Notes under the pieces: model-generated
Databases searched by the model: none
What the model saw: only the letters and a program-made list of their open reading frames with translations
Told to the model about the DNA's origin: nothing
Made by a program: the position numbers and the translations under genes
In this document: in pieces, positions 1 to 11,540 of the stretch
How the letters are laid out: every line of letters starts with the position of its first letter
Numbering within the stretch: position 1 is the first letter of the stretch
Assembly: GCA_903813345.2 (NCBI GenBank)
Contig: CAIIXF020000007.1
Coordinates: 2,857,730 to 2,921,729, forward strand
Source: Owenia fusiformis
Lineage: Eukaryota > Annelida > Polychaeta > Sabellida > Oweniidae
Direction of reading: 5' to 3'
Length of the DNA: 64,000 nt

Positions 1-95
1 ATAATGCAATCAGGCTTCGCCTTTGTGCATTATGTGTACGGGTTAGTACATACACTCATGCTTTTATATTTACAATATAGAATGATACAGGATTC

Positions 96-929
96 TCACA
101 GGCTGGAATCGAAAGATTTGTCCACTGTGACGGAGCATGCTATTTTTAATAAAAACACTAAGAATGCTTCACGATTTATTTTTTAACTCATATGTTTCAT
201 TATATCAAAGATAATAACTTACTCCATGCAATGGATATATCATTTGCGTGTAACCTTCACTACTGTTTGAAGTCCAATAACGCTAGGAGTAAAATCTATT
301 GAAAACGGCGCCAGAGTATCAAACTCTAAAATGAACCATTTCTTTTTTAACTTTTTAATGGCATGATATAGTGACACGATAATATTAACATATATTTTCA
401 GCATATCTCTGAATGTATTAATGAGATATTAATGCATTGGGTCTTTTTAATTTTTTTATAAAAAAATAATATCAATATTTTTTGTCCGCTGTGACGGAGC
501 ATTTTCACAGTTCAAATTTGCAACTGCTCCGTCACAGCGGACAAAACAATTAAACATTATTTTTTATAAAAGAATTAAAAAGACCGAATACATCAAAATC
601 TCATTTATACCTTCATAGTTATGCTGAAACCATGTGTAAATATTATCGTGTCACTATATCGTGCCATTAGAAAGTTAAACAAGAAATGGTACATTTTGAA
701 GTATGATACTCCGGCGCCATTTTCAATAGCTTTTCTTCCCAGCGTAATTGGACTTCAAACAGAAGTGAAAGTTACCCGCAAATGATATATCCATTGCATG
801 GAGTAAGTAATTTTGTATGGTATAACGAAAGATATGAGTTAAAAAATAAATCGTGAAGTATTCTTAGTGTTTTTATGAAAAATAGCATGCTCCGTCACAG
901 CGGACAAATATTTCGATACCAGCCTGTGA
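96..929. repeat. Foldback (long inverted-repeat) element
   Basis: The left half (about 96-505) and right half (about 515-929) are reverse complements over most of their length. The outer ends read cacaggctgg and ccagcctgtg. The motif tccgctgtgacggagca, or its complement, occurs four times: near both ends (121 and 888) and on both sides of the centre (about 484 and 525). No coding capacity is seen. This is a snap-back MITE-like element; the superfamily is unknown. Confidence 0.75.
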
Positions 930-1255
930 TTCTTTATTCCTTAAAGTATCCGGAGATTCCCCAATGAAGGTGAACAAATGGCTGATTTCCAGGTGTACAC
1001 ATTTTTCATATTTCATCTTATTTATTCGTTACTTTCCATTAAAACCACCATTGATCGGTATAGAGGCAGCTGAATATTTGGTAAAAATAAAGCAAGCAGT
1101 TGAATTCAGTATTTCTGTTTCAGCCGTGAATAATCAGATCAGTCATGCCTTTGAATAGGTAATATACTTGCATCGCGTTGATCTTACTATTTAAGGAGTA
1201 ACATCACAAAATCAAGAATTTATACAGGCCGAGCCATTATTTAGTTACAAAGATG
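930..1255. other. Unassigned AT-rich sequence
   Basis: No gene, clear repeat or RNA is visible. A short open frame at 964-1158 has no family resemblance or splice context and is not called. Confidence 0.4.
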
Positions 1256-1400
1256 CAGGCCTGTCAACTGTCCAGCAACTTGCGTATTTGTCATGCATTT
1301 ACTGAGGCCAAGCCGGTTTTTTTTGACATGACAGATTAACATGTCACGCAAATACACATTTTTTTCTGATTATAGTCAAGCAACAAGGAAATGCAGCAAA
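1256..1400 (-). mobile_element. Partial copy of the CAGGCCTGTCAAC inverted-repeat family
   Basis: It begins with caggcctgtcaactgtcc and then follows the reverse complement of the right end of the complete element at 6965-7479, including the shared blocks atttgtca-gcattt and gtcacgcaaat. Only one end is present, so this is a truncated copy in the opposite orientation. Confidence 0.6.
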
Positions 1401-1516
1401 CTCCTCGAGTTGAGGTCTCCTAGTAAAAAAATGCCTGACCCTCTCATATATCTGTTGATTATCCCTGTTTAAAACTGATTCAAGAGCATGGCACTGAACA
1501 AACCTATATGCTTATT

Positions 1517-1737
1517 CAGGCCCGTAGCCAGGATTTGCCAAGGGGGGTTCAGTTTTCAAAAATTTCCACGGGGGGGTTCACATTTGACAATTTTGGCCCA
1601 AATATGGCTAAAATCACTTGAGAAGTGCTCAAAATGGTGAAAAACTCCATGATTTTGAAAGAATTTTTGGCCAGGGAGGGGGGGGGGGGGGGGTTCGCCA
1701 GAACCCTGCGAACCCCCCCCCCCTGGCTACGGGCCTG
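1517..1737 (+). mobile_element. Short TIR element (MITE), CAGGCCCGTAGCCAGG family, copy 1
   Basis: The ends are inverted repeats: caggcccgtagccagg at the left and cctggctacgggcctg at the right. The body contains ggggggttc blocks, a conserved core (gtgaaaaact-catgattttgaaa) and, near the right end, a G run, a short spacer and a C run that can form a hairpin. Related copies lie at 7862-8092, 22132-22324 and 60635-60800. It is non-coding. Confidence 0.75.
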
Positions 1738-2280
1738 CTTATTTGTTATTTGTTTAGTTGTTGGTTGGGTAACATGTTTATGATGTTACAAATGATGCAA
1801 AGGATCTTTCAACAAATCAGTGAAGTCTATATTAATCATTTGTTTAGTTGTTAATGTGCCAATAAGTGTCTGACGTCACAGGTGATTGCATCATATTCCA
1901 GTCACGCCATTTTACGACATCGCATAATTTGAGCTGATTTTGGCTTCATTTCACTTTATTTGAAAGACTTTTAAAAATATAATAATGAGTCAGTATTTTT
2001 CTAAAAAAATATTTATATTCGAATTTGAGGTCAAAGTCCAAAAATTTGATCAACCAATTTGAATCACAATTTAAAGAGGTGAAGAAGTGAATAATTACAG
2101 GAGCAAACGTGATCAATGGTTCAAGAGAAGAACATCCAACTTGAAATGAAAGGCAAAACATCAAAAGAGGAGTGCTGAAAAAATCCTACACATTTCATTC
2201 AGAATTTTTATGCAAATTGCATGTCATGCATTTGCTTTAAATTTTTTGTCTTCCCCGTCGAAATTTGGACCAAGTAGTGT
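1738..2280. other. Unassigned sequence
   Basis: No gene or repeat was recognised. Short open frames here lack family features. Confidence 0.35.
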
Positions 2281-3640
2281 TGTCACGATGTGATTTATCG
2301 TACATCGATGCATTGGCAATTTTCAGTTAGTAAACATCGATGCACATCACGATGTACATCGAGAAAAAGTCAGAGAAAAGTGCACTGAAATCCTGAATGC
2401 TAATGCACTAAAATACCGAACAGAACACAGTGTTCGCGTTGACGCCGTTTTTTTGCCATTTTTACGGAAATTTCAGAAGGTTGGACGTAAAAATCAAAAT
2501 CAACTTACGTCCCTAGGACGCAAAAATTATAAACTGCTTCAAGATAACTTTTACTGCAGCACAGTAGCGGTGAAACATGATTTTCATCAAGATTTTCAAA
2601 CTCACTACCTTGATATACGAGCAATGATCCAGGTATATTTATATCGACAAATCTGATTGGCTATCATGACTACCGAAAATTAACAGGGTTTCCAGTATGA
2701 GACATGGATTTTGATTTGTTCCGATATATTCCGGAAAATGCCGCAATCGAAATGGAAGATCAAAACATACAATATTGCAGAAATCCCCTGTGGTTCCCCA
2801 CAAATTGAAACGATTGTTTTTCACGATTGTCTTTATCATTTCCACTAGAAACCATTATGATCTAATGTTATACATCAAGATAAATGTTTAATGATAGATC
2901 GAGGTTTTTCATCTAAAAGTCTTCAGAATAAGGAGAAATGTTAATAAAAAGAAGCAAAAGTTCACGACCTTGACATGACCTTCAAGATCGCAGGTTTGTA
3001 AAATGTGAAAACAAAACTCTTAATTTGAGCATTTCCTTTATTCATTTCGGACTATTTTGGTATAACATTACTTAAGAATTGTGTAAAAAGGACCCAGTGA
3101 TAGATATTTATCGGGAGGATGCATCAAATTACAATATATGTCATTTTTATCCCATTATAGTGTAAGCACTCTATTATCGCCCACTTTATTTTCACTTTCA
3201 CAATATTTCTTGAACTTTGTGAAGAAATAAGAGGGACGCAAAAAAATTAGATGGGGACTCAAATTTTTCAAATGGGTTGCGTCCCTGGGACTCAGAAATT
3301 TTAATGGCCAGCGCGAACAATACGCTGGTACATCCGGGAACTTCTAGTAACGGTGAAATGAAAGTAAAGTAATTTTTTTAGATAAATGGTTCATTTTGAC
3401 TAGCTAAAACAGTTTTAAAGCGAAAGAATATCAGAAAACATTGGAAAATGAAATAAGACATGAGAAAGGTAAACGATTTGCGTCAAAATAAGATAAGAAA
3501 GGGTGATTTTTAGCAAATTAATTTTTTTTAAAAACATGGATGTTTTGTTTCAGACATCGATGCATCGCCAGAATCAGCTTTGGCGATGTACATGTACATC
3601 GCGGTGTATCGATTAAAGTGGGATTATCGACTGCCGAGTC
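2281..3640. repeat. Probable degenerate inverted-repeat element
   Basis: Both ends are built of repeated catcgatgca / gatgtacatcg words in opposite orientation (2281-2362 and 3540-3620). Inside, the segment near 2412-2525 (gttcgcgttg, cgtccctaggacgc) has an inverted partner near 3235-3325 (gcgtccctgggac, ccagcgcgaac). The matches are imperfect, so the boundaries are approximate. Confidence 0.4.
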
Positions 3641-4257
3641 GTATCCAATGATCCTGGGCCTATCGTAAAATGAAAGCTTTAAATATATTGTTGCCTTAAA
3701 AAATGTATCTATTTTCCATGTATGCAACTAGAATTTGTGCACATACCTTATATCGATCGATAATGGCAAAGGAAAATCCTCCAATTTTTTGTCTTCCTTT
3801 CTCCTTTCGTGTCCGCCATTTTTTATTAAACCGGAAGTTTGTTCTCTGTCGTCCGCGCAATTTTTTTTCACTTTTATTTCAAATAACGCTTCAGTTTCAA
3901 CTTTTAATACTTTTTTATAATCGTCAAGTGTTTTCTATAAGAAAGTTTTCATAAAAAGACTCACACTGTCAGAGAGTTTATCGATTCGAGTGGCCAGAAA
4001 AATTTATTAGTTTCAATTTCACCGGCTAGGTGTTTCGACTTCGACTTGGAAAGAATTTGAAAAAATCTATGAGTGGGACTCCTTGTATGGAATTGTAGAT
4101 TCTAAATGATTTGCCAGTTCTACTGGTTGATGAATATTGCCATATGCATACATTTTTATAAAATAGGAATAAGGAAGAAGATGTTAGACCAAACTTCGCC
4201 CCGATAGCTCAGAAAAGGTAAAATTTCTCCATTTTTCTCTCCACAGACTCGCGACAA
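3641..4257. other. Unassigned sequence
   Basis: AT-rich; no gene or element recognised. Confidence 0.35.
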
Positions 4258-4363
4258 CACTAGGACCAAGGTGTTTAGATTTGGACCAGGTGTTCACAAT
4301 TTGAAGGAAGATGTTCAACATTTGTAAGTTACTTATTTAGGTGCTCCCAGGTTGACAGGCCTG
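4258..4363 (-). mobile_element. Partial copy of the CAGGCCTGTCAAC family
   Basis: Read on the minus strand it starts caggcctgtcaacctggg and continues with aacacctggtccaaatct and aacaccttggtcc. These match the left end of the complete element at 6965. Only the left end is present. Confidence 0.55.
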
Positions 4364-4447
4364 TATTTGAGACATCCACAAGTTCAAGAAAAGTCCCAAA
4401 TTGAAGTTCAAAATTGGCAAAAAATCAAAAACAGCAAAGAAATTAAC

Positions 4448-5075
4448 TAGCCTACCTTCACAGATATTGGCCAGATCGTTTTGTAGTAGGATCTCATAGG
4501 CTCAAAGAATAATACAGAAGATACGACACTAAATTGGAAAATTTCGAAAAAAAAGTGACCACCTTTCAAAACGTTCCTTATACAAAATGGTACCTGTTTC
4601 CCCGTGACAGATTTTGCACTTATTTTATAGCTGAGATCTTCATCTTTCTATTTCTACTTGTTTGGTTCGAGTAAATAACCTATTGACGCAGTAATTTGAC
4701 TTTTAATACGGCAAATATTTCTCACTTGATCCGGACCGTTGTGTGTCCAAATATCATTGTAATGATGACGTCACATTTCTGGAACCACGGGAGCAACATT
4801 CAGATTTGGACAGACAAGAGTCCGGCGATAAAATATCACTGATTTGGCCTCTTATCAACGCAGTATTGCTTGAATAACGGCCATTGGTGATAAAAAAGGT
4901 AAAGAATAACAAGACCCTTCGAATGAGGTATGATTTGTCTCATATTTTTCAGAAATGGCTCCAGGATCGTCATTTTAAAATTTGAAATTTTCTGAGGTGT
5001 CTCATCTTGAGGAAATATTATTGAGCTACTGATTCTACTACAAAAGAATCTGGCCGGGATCTATGCCTACCTTGG
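4448..5075. repeat. Probable inverted-repeat element
   Basis: The left end holds ttttgtagtagga next to ggccagatc. The right end holds the complement, tctactacaaaagaatctggcc. The two ends are about 40 bp imperfect inverted repeats, roughly 600 bp apart. There is no coding capacity. Confidence 0.45.
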
Positions 5076-6958
5076 AAGTTTAGTCGTCGTCGTACGACTG
5101 ATACTGCAGCTCCTATCATGTCTAAGGTAGTGCTTCTTCCCATTGAGTGGGTAGTTTACAGTTTTAAATTGTAAAATGTTGAAGAAGTATTTTTCACAAA
5201 CGTGTTGAATTTTTGTAGCTATGGGGTAGTCCTAGAAGTCAAACTATATGTGTAACATAATCTTTCGAAAACAAGAGAGAGAAAAATTAAAATGGTGAAT
5301 AAACCTCCTAATAGAGTCTCTGAGTATCAGATATGATTTTATATAATTATCAAAAAATAATTTATTGTAGTTGATCTGTTAAAAAGCGAGCCTAAAATTT
5401 TAATTCGTTCTAAATATACCAATTCAAGTTTGACATGCCGAGATCTCTCACGGCCGCCAGAATGTCTGCGAATATGATCTAGAGATTGATGCAAAGATAG
5501 GAATGTTAGGCAGACGGCAGTGTCTAGACGACTAAGTAGCCTATTGTCTAGACTTTCTTGTGATACATACTTTAGTTTTGGGAGTCAGAGAAATATTCAA
5601 GTTCTTCAGTGGCAGCCCAGGCCGGGCAGGCCTTGCACTTTGAATTTCGCAGCAGGTAACTTATCTATCTAGCCTAGATCTAGCCATAGGCCTATTCTGT
5701 GGGGGGGGGATTAAAGATCCAATTCTAAGCCAGGTTTTGGTAAGTTCACATTCGAGAACTGTGAAAGTGCGGTTCCAGGGGGCTAGTCGATGCCCCCCCC
5801 CCCTTGAGTGGGCCCAGAAAGATTTTTAGGGCCCCAAAATATATTTGGCCAACAAATTTTGCTGGGCCTCCACTTACCCTTTGCATTCGTTTGACTTCAC
5901 TTCTTAAAAGAGAGCTTCGTCTTCACTCTTTCAAACTAAAATAAACCTGTGAACTCACCGCGCCAATCAGTGTTCGTTGGCCAAATTTGACCGACGTTCT
6001 ACATATGGTCATTCCTTCTGACGTCATCGTTGAGCCCGGAATTGACCAATGACATGCGCATATTTAATTAGAACGCATTTGGCGTATGTTTGTTCAGGCT
6101 CGCTGAATGGTGGAAGAAAGGTCAGCGCATAGGTCAGAAGTGATTTATATTATTACCCAAACTGTCACCGGTACCCGTCGTGGGGGCGGGGCTACTAAAC
6201 TGTAATATGGTCTCTACTAGGCAGAGTGTAGTTTAACTAGACTCTGCACGCAGGGTACCAAGACTGGACTTTTGTTTGGCGAAACTGGGACTTCTGGGCC
6301 TTTTAGGCAAAATTATCTATAAATGGGCTTCAAATTTTTTAGAACGTGACTCTGGGCACCCCCCCTCTGCCCCCCCCCAAACAAGAAATTAAAAAAGCAT
6401 GAGGATTTTTTAATCTTTTTGAATTGTTATAAAAGAGTTCTGTTTTGACCTTTAGTCCATTTTTCTTATAGACAGAGCCTAAGGATGAAGTATCAGCCTG
6501 AGAGACTTGCTGTGATCAAAGATAAAAGAGATTGAAAGATAAGAAGAATAACCAGTGTCTAGACGACTACAACAGTACTATTGCTACTTTCAGAAATCTT
6601 CATGTTCAATGGCATGCCTTGTACGTTTGCAGGTAACTTGATTATCCGTGACACCTGGGGAGGGTGATTACTAGTATATCAGGGGCTTAGCCAGTTTTCA
6701 GACAGGGGGGGTGCGATCGTGGCATAAAGCAAGCCAATTTGTTTCTAAGAATATTGCAAAATTGATGCAACTTGAGCTAGAAAATCATAAAAAGTTATTT
6801 TCTTCTTTTATCTCATGATTCTATTTTAATTGGTTATGGGTTTGATTATGCTCCCCTGGCAACGCCTATGGTCCAATAGACGCGATAGTTCAGAGTGACA
6901 ACAATATTCTACATCAAGCTCAACTTCTGGGTACAGATTTTTTATACATCTGGGTAAT
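5076..6958. other. Gene-poor sequence with C/G runs and a dispersed repeat
   Basis: No gene was recognised. A stretch near 5874-5925 (ttgcattcgtttgactt, cttaaaagagagcttcgtct) resembles 60286-60330, so it is a dispersed repeat. Several short G or C runs occur (5701, 5795, 6360, 6705), some next to words resembling MITE ends (ggggcttagccag at 6682). Confidence 0.35.
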
Positions 6959-6964
6959 AAATTG

Positions 6965-7169
6965 CAGGCCTGTCAACTTGGGAACACCTAACATGAGTGA
7001 CTTGGAAATGTTGAACACCTCCCCTCAAAATGTGGACACCTTGGTCCAAATCTGAACACCTTGATCCAAATTTTGAACACCTTGGTTTAAATTTTATTAC
7101 ATCTTGCCAAATTTTTAACACCTCAAATTTTTCGGCGCTCACTACGCTCGCGTTTCAAACATCCATCAA

Positions 7170-7204
<35 letters not shown>

Positions 7205-7479
7205 AGGTACGAAAAATTTCGAACGGAAGGCGTGACATATACGTAATTCGCGTGAAAAGTCCGAACGAAATGCGTACATTTTTTTTCGTCGTTCGTATTT
7301 TTGCTGTGTAGACGATCTTTTTTAGAAATTTTTCTACAGAAATATTTTTGCTTGACAATTACCAAGTAAAATGCGTATTTGCGTGACATTTTCTGTCACG
7401 CAAAAAAAACTGGCATGACTTCAAATTCTTCAGCAAATGCGTGACAAATCCGCAAATTGCGGGACAGTTGACAGGCCTG
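6965..7479 (+). mobile_element. Complete TIR element with 6-bp target duplication and a 33-nt G run
   Basis: The ends are caggcctgtcaact (6965-6978) and its complement agttgacaggcctg (7466-7479). The bases directly outside are aaattg on both sides (6959-6964 and 7480-7485), a 6-bp direct duplication. The body has a series of gaacacctt-type words at the left and an uninterrupted run of 33 G at 7171-7203. The right part carries gcgtgacatt / gtcacgc inverted words. No transposase is present. Partial copies lie at 1256-1400 and 4258-4363. Confidence 0.75.
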
Positions 7480-7485
7480 AAATTG

Positions 7486-7861
7486 ATACAGGGTCCCATT
7501 TTAAACACATCATTTCAGCTTTATTTGACATTCTTCTTCACATGTATTTGCACAAACGATAAAAATACATCATATGAAATGCATTTTCACAAATATTTTC
7601 CGGACCAGCTGATAATCATTGAATGTTTTATCATGAAGTCATGACTTCGTTCCTGGAAACTGAGACCAGATGTCTCGATGTGAAACAAGAAGCAAGTTCT
7701 CGTGTATATAACATGGGCTTGATTTCATGTTGGTATAGTTTGACTTGTATAAATTGTAAGGGTTGTAACTTGATAATAGTATAAACTTTATAACATGTGA
7801 CTGAGACAATTACCAATCATGCATGCATATGATTGCCCATTAATGATCATTGTATGCCCTG
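7486..7861. other. Unassigned sequence
   Basis: Nothing recognised between two mobile elements. Confidence 0.35.
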
Positions 7862-8092
7862 CTGGCCCGTAGCCAGGATTTACCTGGGGGGAGTGGTTTT
7901 ACCAAAGGGGACTTTTTGCCTAGGCGGGGGGAGCTTTTTGACAGTTTTGGCAAAAAATCTTGCGAAAAGTGCTCAGAATAGTGAAAAACTACATGATTTT
8001 ATAAAAGAATTTCTGTCCTGGAGTGGAGCTGCCCCTCCCTGCCCCCCCCCCCCCCCCCCCCCCCCCGCTCCCACCCCCTGGCTACAGGCCTG
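7862..8092 (+). mobile_element. MITE, CAGGCCCGTAGCCAGG family, copy 2
   Basis: The left end is ctggcccgtagccagg and the right end ccctggctacaggcctg. It shares the core gtgaaaaact-catgatttt with copy 1. A run of 25 C (8042-8066) lies close to the right end, where the other copies have G/C runs. Confidence 0.7.
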
Positions 8093-8150
8093 CTCTGCTT
8101 GTTAATTATTTTTAGACATATACTGATGCAATTTGTATTATCTGCTTCAG

Positions 8151-8266
8151 GATGAGCAAGGATGGAAAAAGTGGGATGGTGCAGTAAGAATGTATAATCC
8201 AATTTTTCAACACACGACTTTATCACAGAGAGTCAGACTGATTTATTTTTCAAACAACAGACAGAG
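8151..8266 (+). CDS. Candidate exon of an unrecognised protein
   Basis: A 116-nt segment sits between a good acceptor (ctgcttcag) and a good donor (gtaagg). One frame is open throughout: it starts DEQGWKKWDGAVRMY, ends FSNNRQ, and leaves two bases of the next codon. That phase fits the exon-like block at 23496-23613, which opens with one base of a codon, but nothing else links the two. I do not recognise the family. It lies just right of a MITE and upstream of any visible exon of the IgGFc-type gene, so it may be part of another gene or a chance open segment. Confidence 0.3.
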
Positions 8267-8428
8267 GTAAGGGCCCTAAACTTTGATGATTTTTATTATC
8301 AGACACTTATTGTGATCAGTTTGCTGGTCAATGCATAGGCGGTTGGGCAGTCTTTCAATAAATCTTGTCTAGGCTACAGATTTCAAGCCAAATCAGTCAA
8401 TTCAGCTTATCAGTTTAGGACTGATAGT

Positions 8429-8815
8429 GTATTTGTCACTCAATGTCATATCTTGTATCATACCATATCACTGACTGTCATATCATGTGTCAAACCATGT
8501 CACTCCCTGTCATATCTTGTAACATACCATGTCACTCACTGTCATATATCGTAACATACCATGTAACTCATTGTCACAACTTGAAACATATTGTGTCACT
8601 TACTGTCATACCTTGTAACAATCCATGTCACTCATTGTCATATCTTGTAACACACCCTGCCACTCAATGTTATGTTTTGTTTCATACCATGTCACTCACT
8701 GTCATATCTTGTTACATTCCATGTCACTCAATGTCATATTTTTATCGTACCATGTCACTCACTGTCATATCTTGTAACATACCATGTTACTCACTGACAT
8801 ATCTTGTAACAATTA
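8429..8815 (+). repeat. 32-bp minisatellite, block 1
   Basis: About twelve head-to-tail units close to tgtcatatcttgtaacatac followed by catgtcactcac. It resumes at 10167 and 10975, so a larger array has been split. An open frame across it is a by-product of the repeat. Confidence 0.85.
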
Positions 8816-10166
8816 CCCAAATGTGAGTAGGTAGTTACCAGTTTTACCACCAGGTGGCTGATTCGGGTCAATTAACATGGCAGGTATATAAGAAAGTTTC
8901 CTTAAACTTGAATATTATCAATTTAAGTGGCTCAATTTTCATATAACCCTTATGTGCCTAATACTTATACTAATGGAAATATGTCCGGTAAAGCAAAATA
9001 TTTAGTGGAATTACACCTATTTCATGGCTAAAGGCGTTTTCAAGGCGTTTTGGGTAACGTAGGCTAGAAAACCGCAATCCTGATTACACCAGAATTTTAA
9101 AAGCGCCTTGAAGACAACTTTTCGTGATTACACTTGATTTTTCTAAAGCGCTTTTAGACTGATTTAAGACAAAAATTTGCCATCAACCATCGCATTTGCA
9201 TCAAAATCTGCTATTTAGATATACACTTTCAACCGTAGCGCCATATCTGGAAATTCAAAATGATCCGATACTGTATGTTCCTTTTTTTCTTAAATCGTAT
9301 TCAATCTACCTCTGGCGTTAACAAATATGTGCTAAAGAAAGCATGGAAAGCAATGCACAAGCGCGCAAAGAGAGAAGCTCGGTCGTTAGGAGAGATCCAA
9401 GAGAGATCCAGTAAAATGAAGATGGTACTTTTGTTGGGGCTGTTTGGCATCCTTGGTAATATGGGACAGGAACGAACGATGTGGACAAGACAAAGATCGG
9501 GTCATACGCAATCGCATTTTTTAACGTGCCGTTCATCATGGCCTGGATCTTTTTGTCAGCCCAAATCGAAAGCATACGCTCAGTATTGACGTGGTCCCAA
9601 TAAATTCTACTTTGTTTCGACATTTTGGTGATTTTTGAGTTTCCTCCACACCGGAAATCAATAACATGCTTGATGCTCATGCGCAAATATAGTTTTCGTT
9701 CAGTGTAAAATCGAGTTAAAGCGCCTTGAAAACCAATCGGTATTACACCTACACGTTAAACCGCCTTTGGGTGTGAAAGCGGTTTTTAATGACTAGGGGT
9801 CTGGGAGGATTACAAAAGCGCTTTTCTAAATCCGCGATCGTGATTACACCTGACTCTAAAGGCGGGTCGAAACCCGATAGGATTTTAAAAAGCGCTTTTA
9901 CATCGTAGGTGTAATTCCAATAATTATCTGTCCACTAAAAGAAAAGATATTTCATTTTTTGTGATTTTATAGCATGGGGTCTATAAGGAATCTCCCCGAG
10001 CTAGAAGTCACATTTTCAAAGAAAATTAATTTTTCAAAGTTGATAAAAACTTTTTAAAACCACATTTCTAGATGTAATTTAACATGTAGATTTCAAATAT
10101 GACTTTGACTGAATTTTGAATTTTTAATGACGTAAATCAAGATAATTTCTACTCGCATCTGGGTTA
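8816..10166. mobile_element. Element interrupting the minisatellite, with inner TIR element at about 9006-9919
   Basis: The outer edges are inverted: acccaaatgtgagtag at 8816 and ctactcgcatctgggtt near 10149. Inside, ggaattacaccta (9007) and taggtgtaattcc (9906-9918) form a second inverted pair. The inner region repeats words such as aaagcgcttt, gcgccttgaa and tgattacacc on both sides, as expected for long imperfect inverted repeats. A Myb/SANT-like fragment lies in the middle. The inner TIR pair plus this fragment suggests a degenerate PIF/Harbinger-type element. The target duplication is not clear. Confidence 0.5.
9495..9623 (-). pseudogene. Fragment of a Myb/SANT-like DNA-binding domain
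   Basis: On the minus strand the frame reads MSKQSRIYWDHVNTERML, then IWADKKIQ, MMNGTLKNAIAYDPI. The spacing of W, E, L, W-D, I-Q, L-K-N and the I-A-Y-x-x-I segment follows the trihelix/Myb-SANT-like domains often found in the second protein of PIF/Harbinger elements. The expected third helix and basic tail are not found in frame, so the copy is broken. The assignment rests on pattern alone. Confidence 0.45.
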
Positions 10167-10533
10167 TTAATGTCATATCATGTATCATTCCATGTCACAA
10201 ACTGTCATATAATGTGACATATCATGCCACTCATTGTCATATCTTGTATCATACCATGTCACTCACTGTCATATCATGTATCATACCATGTCACAGACTG
10301 TCATATCGTGTAACATACAATGTCACTTACTATCTGATCTTGTAACATATGTCACTCAATGTCATATCTTGTAACATAGCGTGTCACTCAATGTCATATC
10401 TTATATCATTCCATTCCACTAACTGTCATATCTTGTAACATACCATGTCACTCACTGTCATATCTTGTAACATACCACATCACTCACTGTCATATCACAT
10501 ATCATACCATGTCAAAGACTGTCATATTATGCG
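10167..10533 (+). repeat. 32-bp minisatellite, block 2
   Basis: Same unit as block 1, more diverged (units with atcatgtatcataccatg and cttgtaacatac alternate). Confidence 0.8.
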
Positions 10534-10974
10534 ACATCAAATTTTTACTGTTTTTGAGATATTTGACGTCAAAAAACAGTAAAAATAAGTTACTTTTCAA
10601 CTTGCTTCACTTGACCAAATTTTTTTTGAAAATCATCTTCAAGTTGCCAGGAGTTCAAATTTGACATTAGTTTTAGGATTTGACCTTTACTTGACCTTCA
10701 GTACAGTGACCTTTGAAAGGTCAAAAAGGTTGATTTTTCAAATTGATTTTTGGATGTAAATTTTGGTCAGCTTAATCACGAAAGACCTTATTGAGCTCTG
10801 AATAATTTAAAATTTTCAAGGTCAAAGGTCATCAAACTAGGTCACACAACTGTGCTATCTAAGTTTCTCAAAGTTGGAGACTACAAATCCAAATCAATAG
10901 TTTTGTTTGAAAGTCAGGATATACATTCCTCTGAAGGTTCCAAACTGTGTGAGCACAGGACTGTGGGTCCTTAT
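10534..10974. other. Spacer between minisatellite blocks
   Basis: Non-repetitive AT-rich spacer. It contains a short hairpin (tttttactgtttttgag / ttttttgacgtcaaaaaacagtaaaaa region, 10540-10585) and several tgacctt / aaggtca words. No coding evidence. Confidence 0.4.
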
Positions 10975-11540
10975 TTTGTAACATACCATGTCACACACTG
11001 TCATATCATATATCATACTATGTCACAGACTGTCATATCTTGTAACATACAATGTCCCTTACTGTCTGATCTTGTAACATATGTCACTCAATGTCATATC
11101 TTGTAACAAACCGTGTCACTCACTGTCATATATTATATCATTCCATTCAACTAACTGTCGATATCTTGTAACATACCATGCCACTCACTGTCATATCATG
11201 TATCATACCATGTCACAGTCTGTCATATCATATGACATACCATGTCACTCACTGTCATTTATTGTAACATACCATGCCAATCACTGTCATATTTTGTAAC
11301 ATATCACGTCACACACTGTCATATCATGTATCATACCATGTCCCTTACTGCCATATCTTGTATCATACTACGTAACTCACTGTCAAATCAGGTAGCATAC
11401 TATGTTACTCACTGTCATATCTTGTAACACCATGTCACTCATTGACATATCTTGAAACATACCATGTCATCTACTATCATATTTGTAACATACCATGGCA
11501 CTCAATGTCATATCATGTATCATACCATGTCACTGACTGT
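10975..11540 (+). repeat. 32-bp minisatellite, block 3
   Basis: About eighteen diverged copies of the same unit. The array runs directly into the 135-bp satellite at about 11541. Confidence 0.8.

Noticed and set aside
7123-7389. Proline-run open frames on the minus strand
   Set aside because: They are created by the 33-nt G run inside a mobile element.
8443-8826. Open frame of 127 codons with repeated CNIPCHSLSY-like peptides
   Set aside because: It is the translation of the 32-bp minisatellite and has no start context or homology.
9260-9589. Plus-strand open frame of 109 codons
   Set aside because: It lies antisense to the Myb/SANT-like fragment, which has the better family resemblance.
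8429-11540. CRISPR-like array
   Set aside because: Units are contiguous without unique spacers and the genome is clearly animal.
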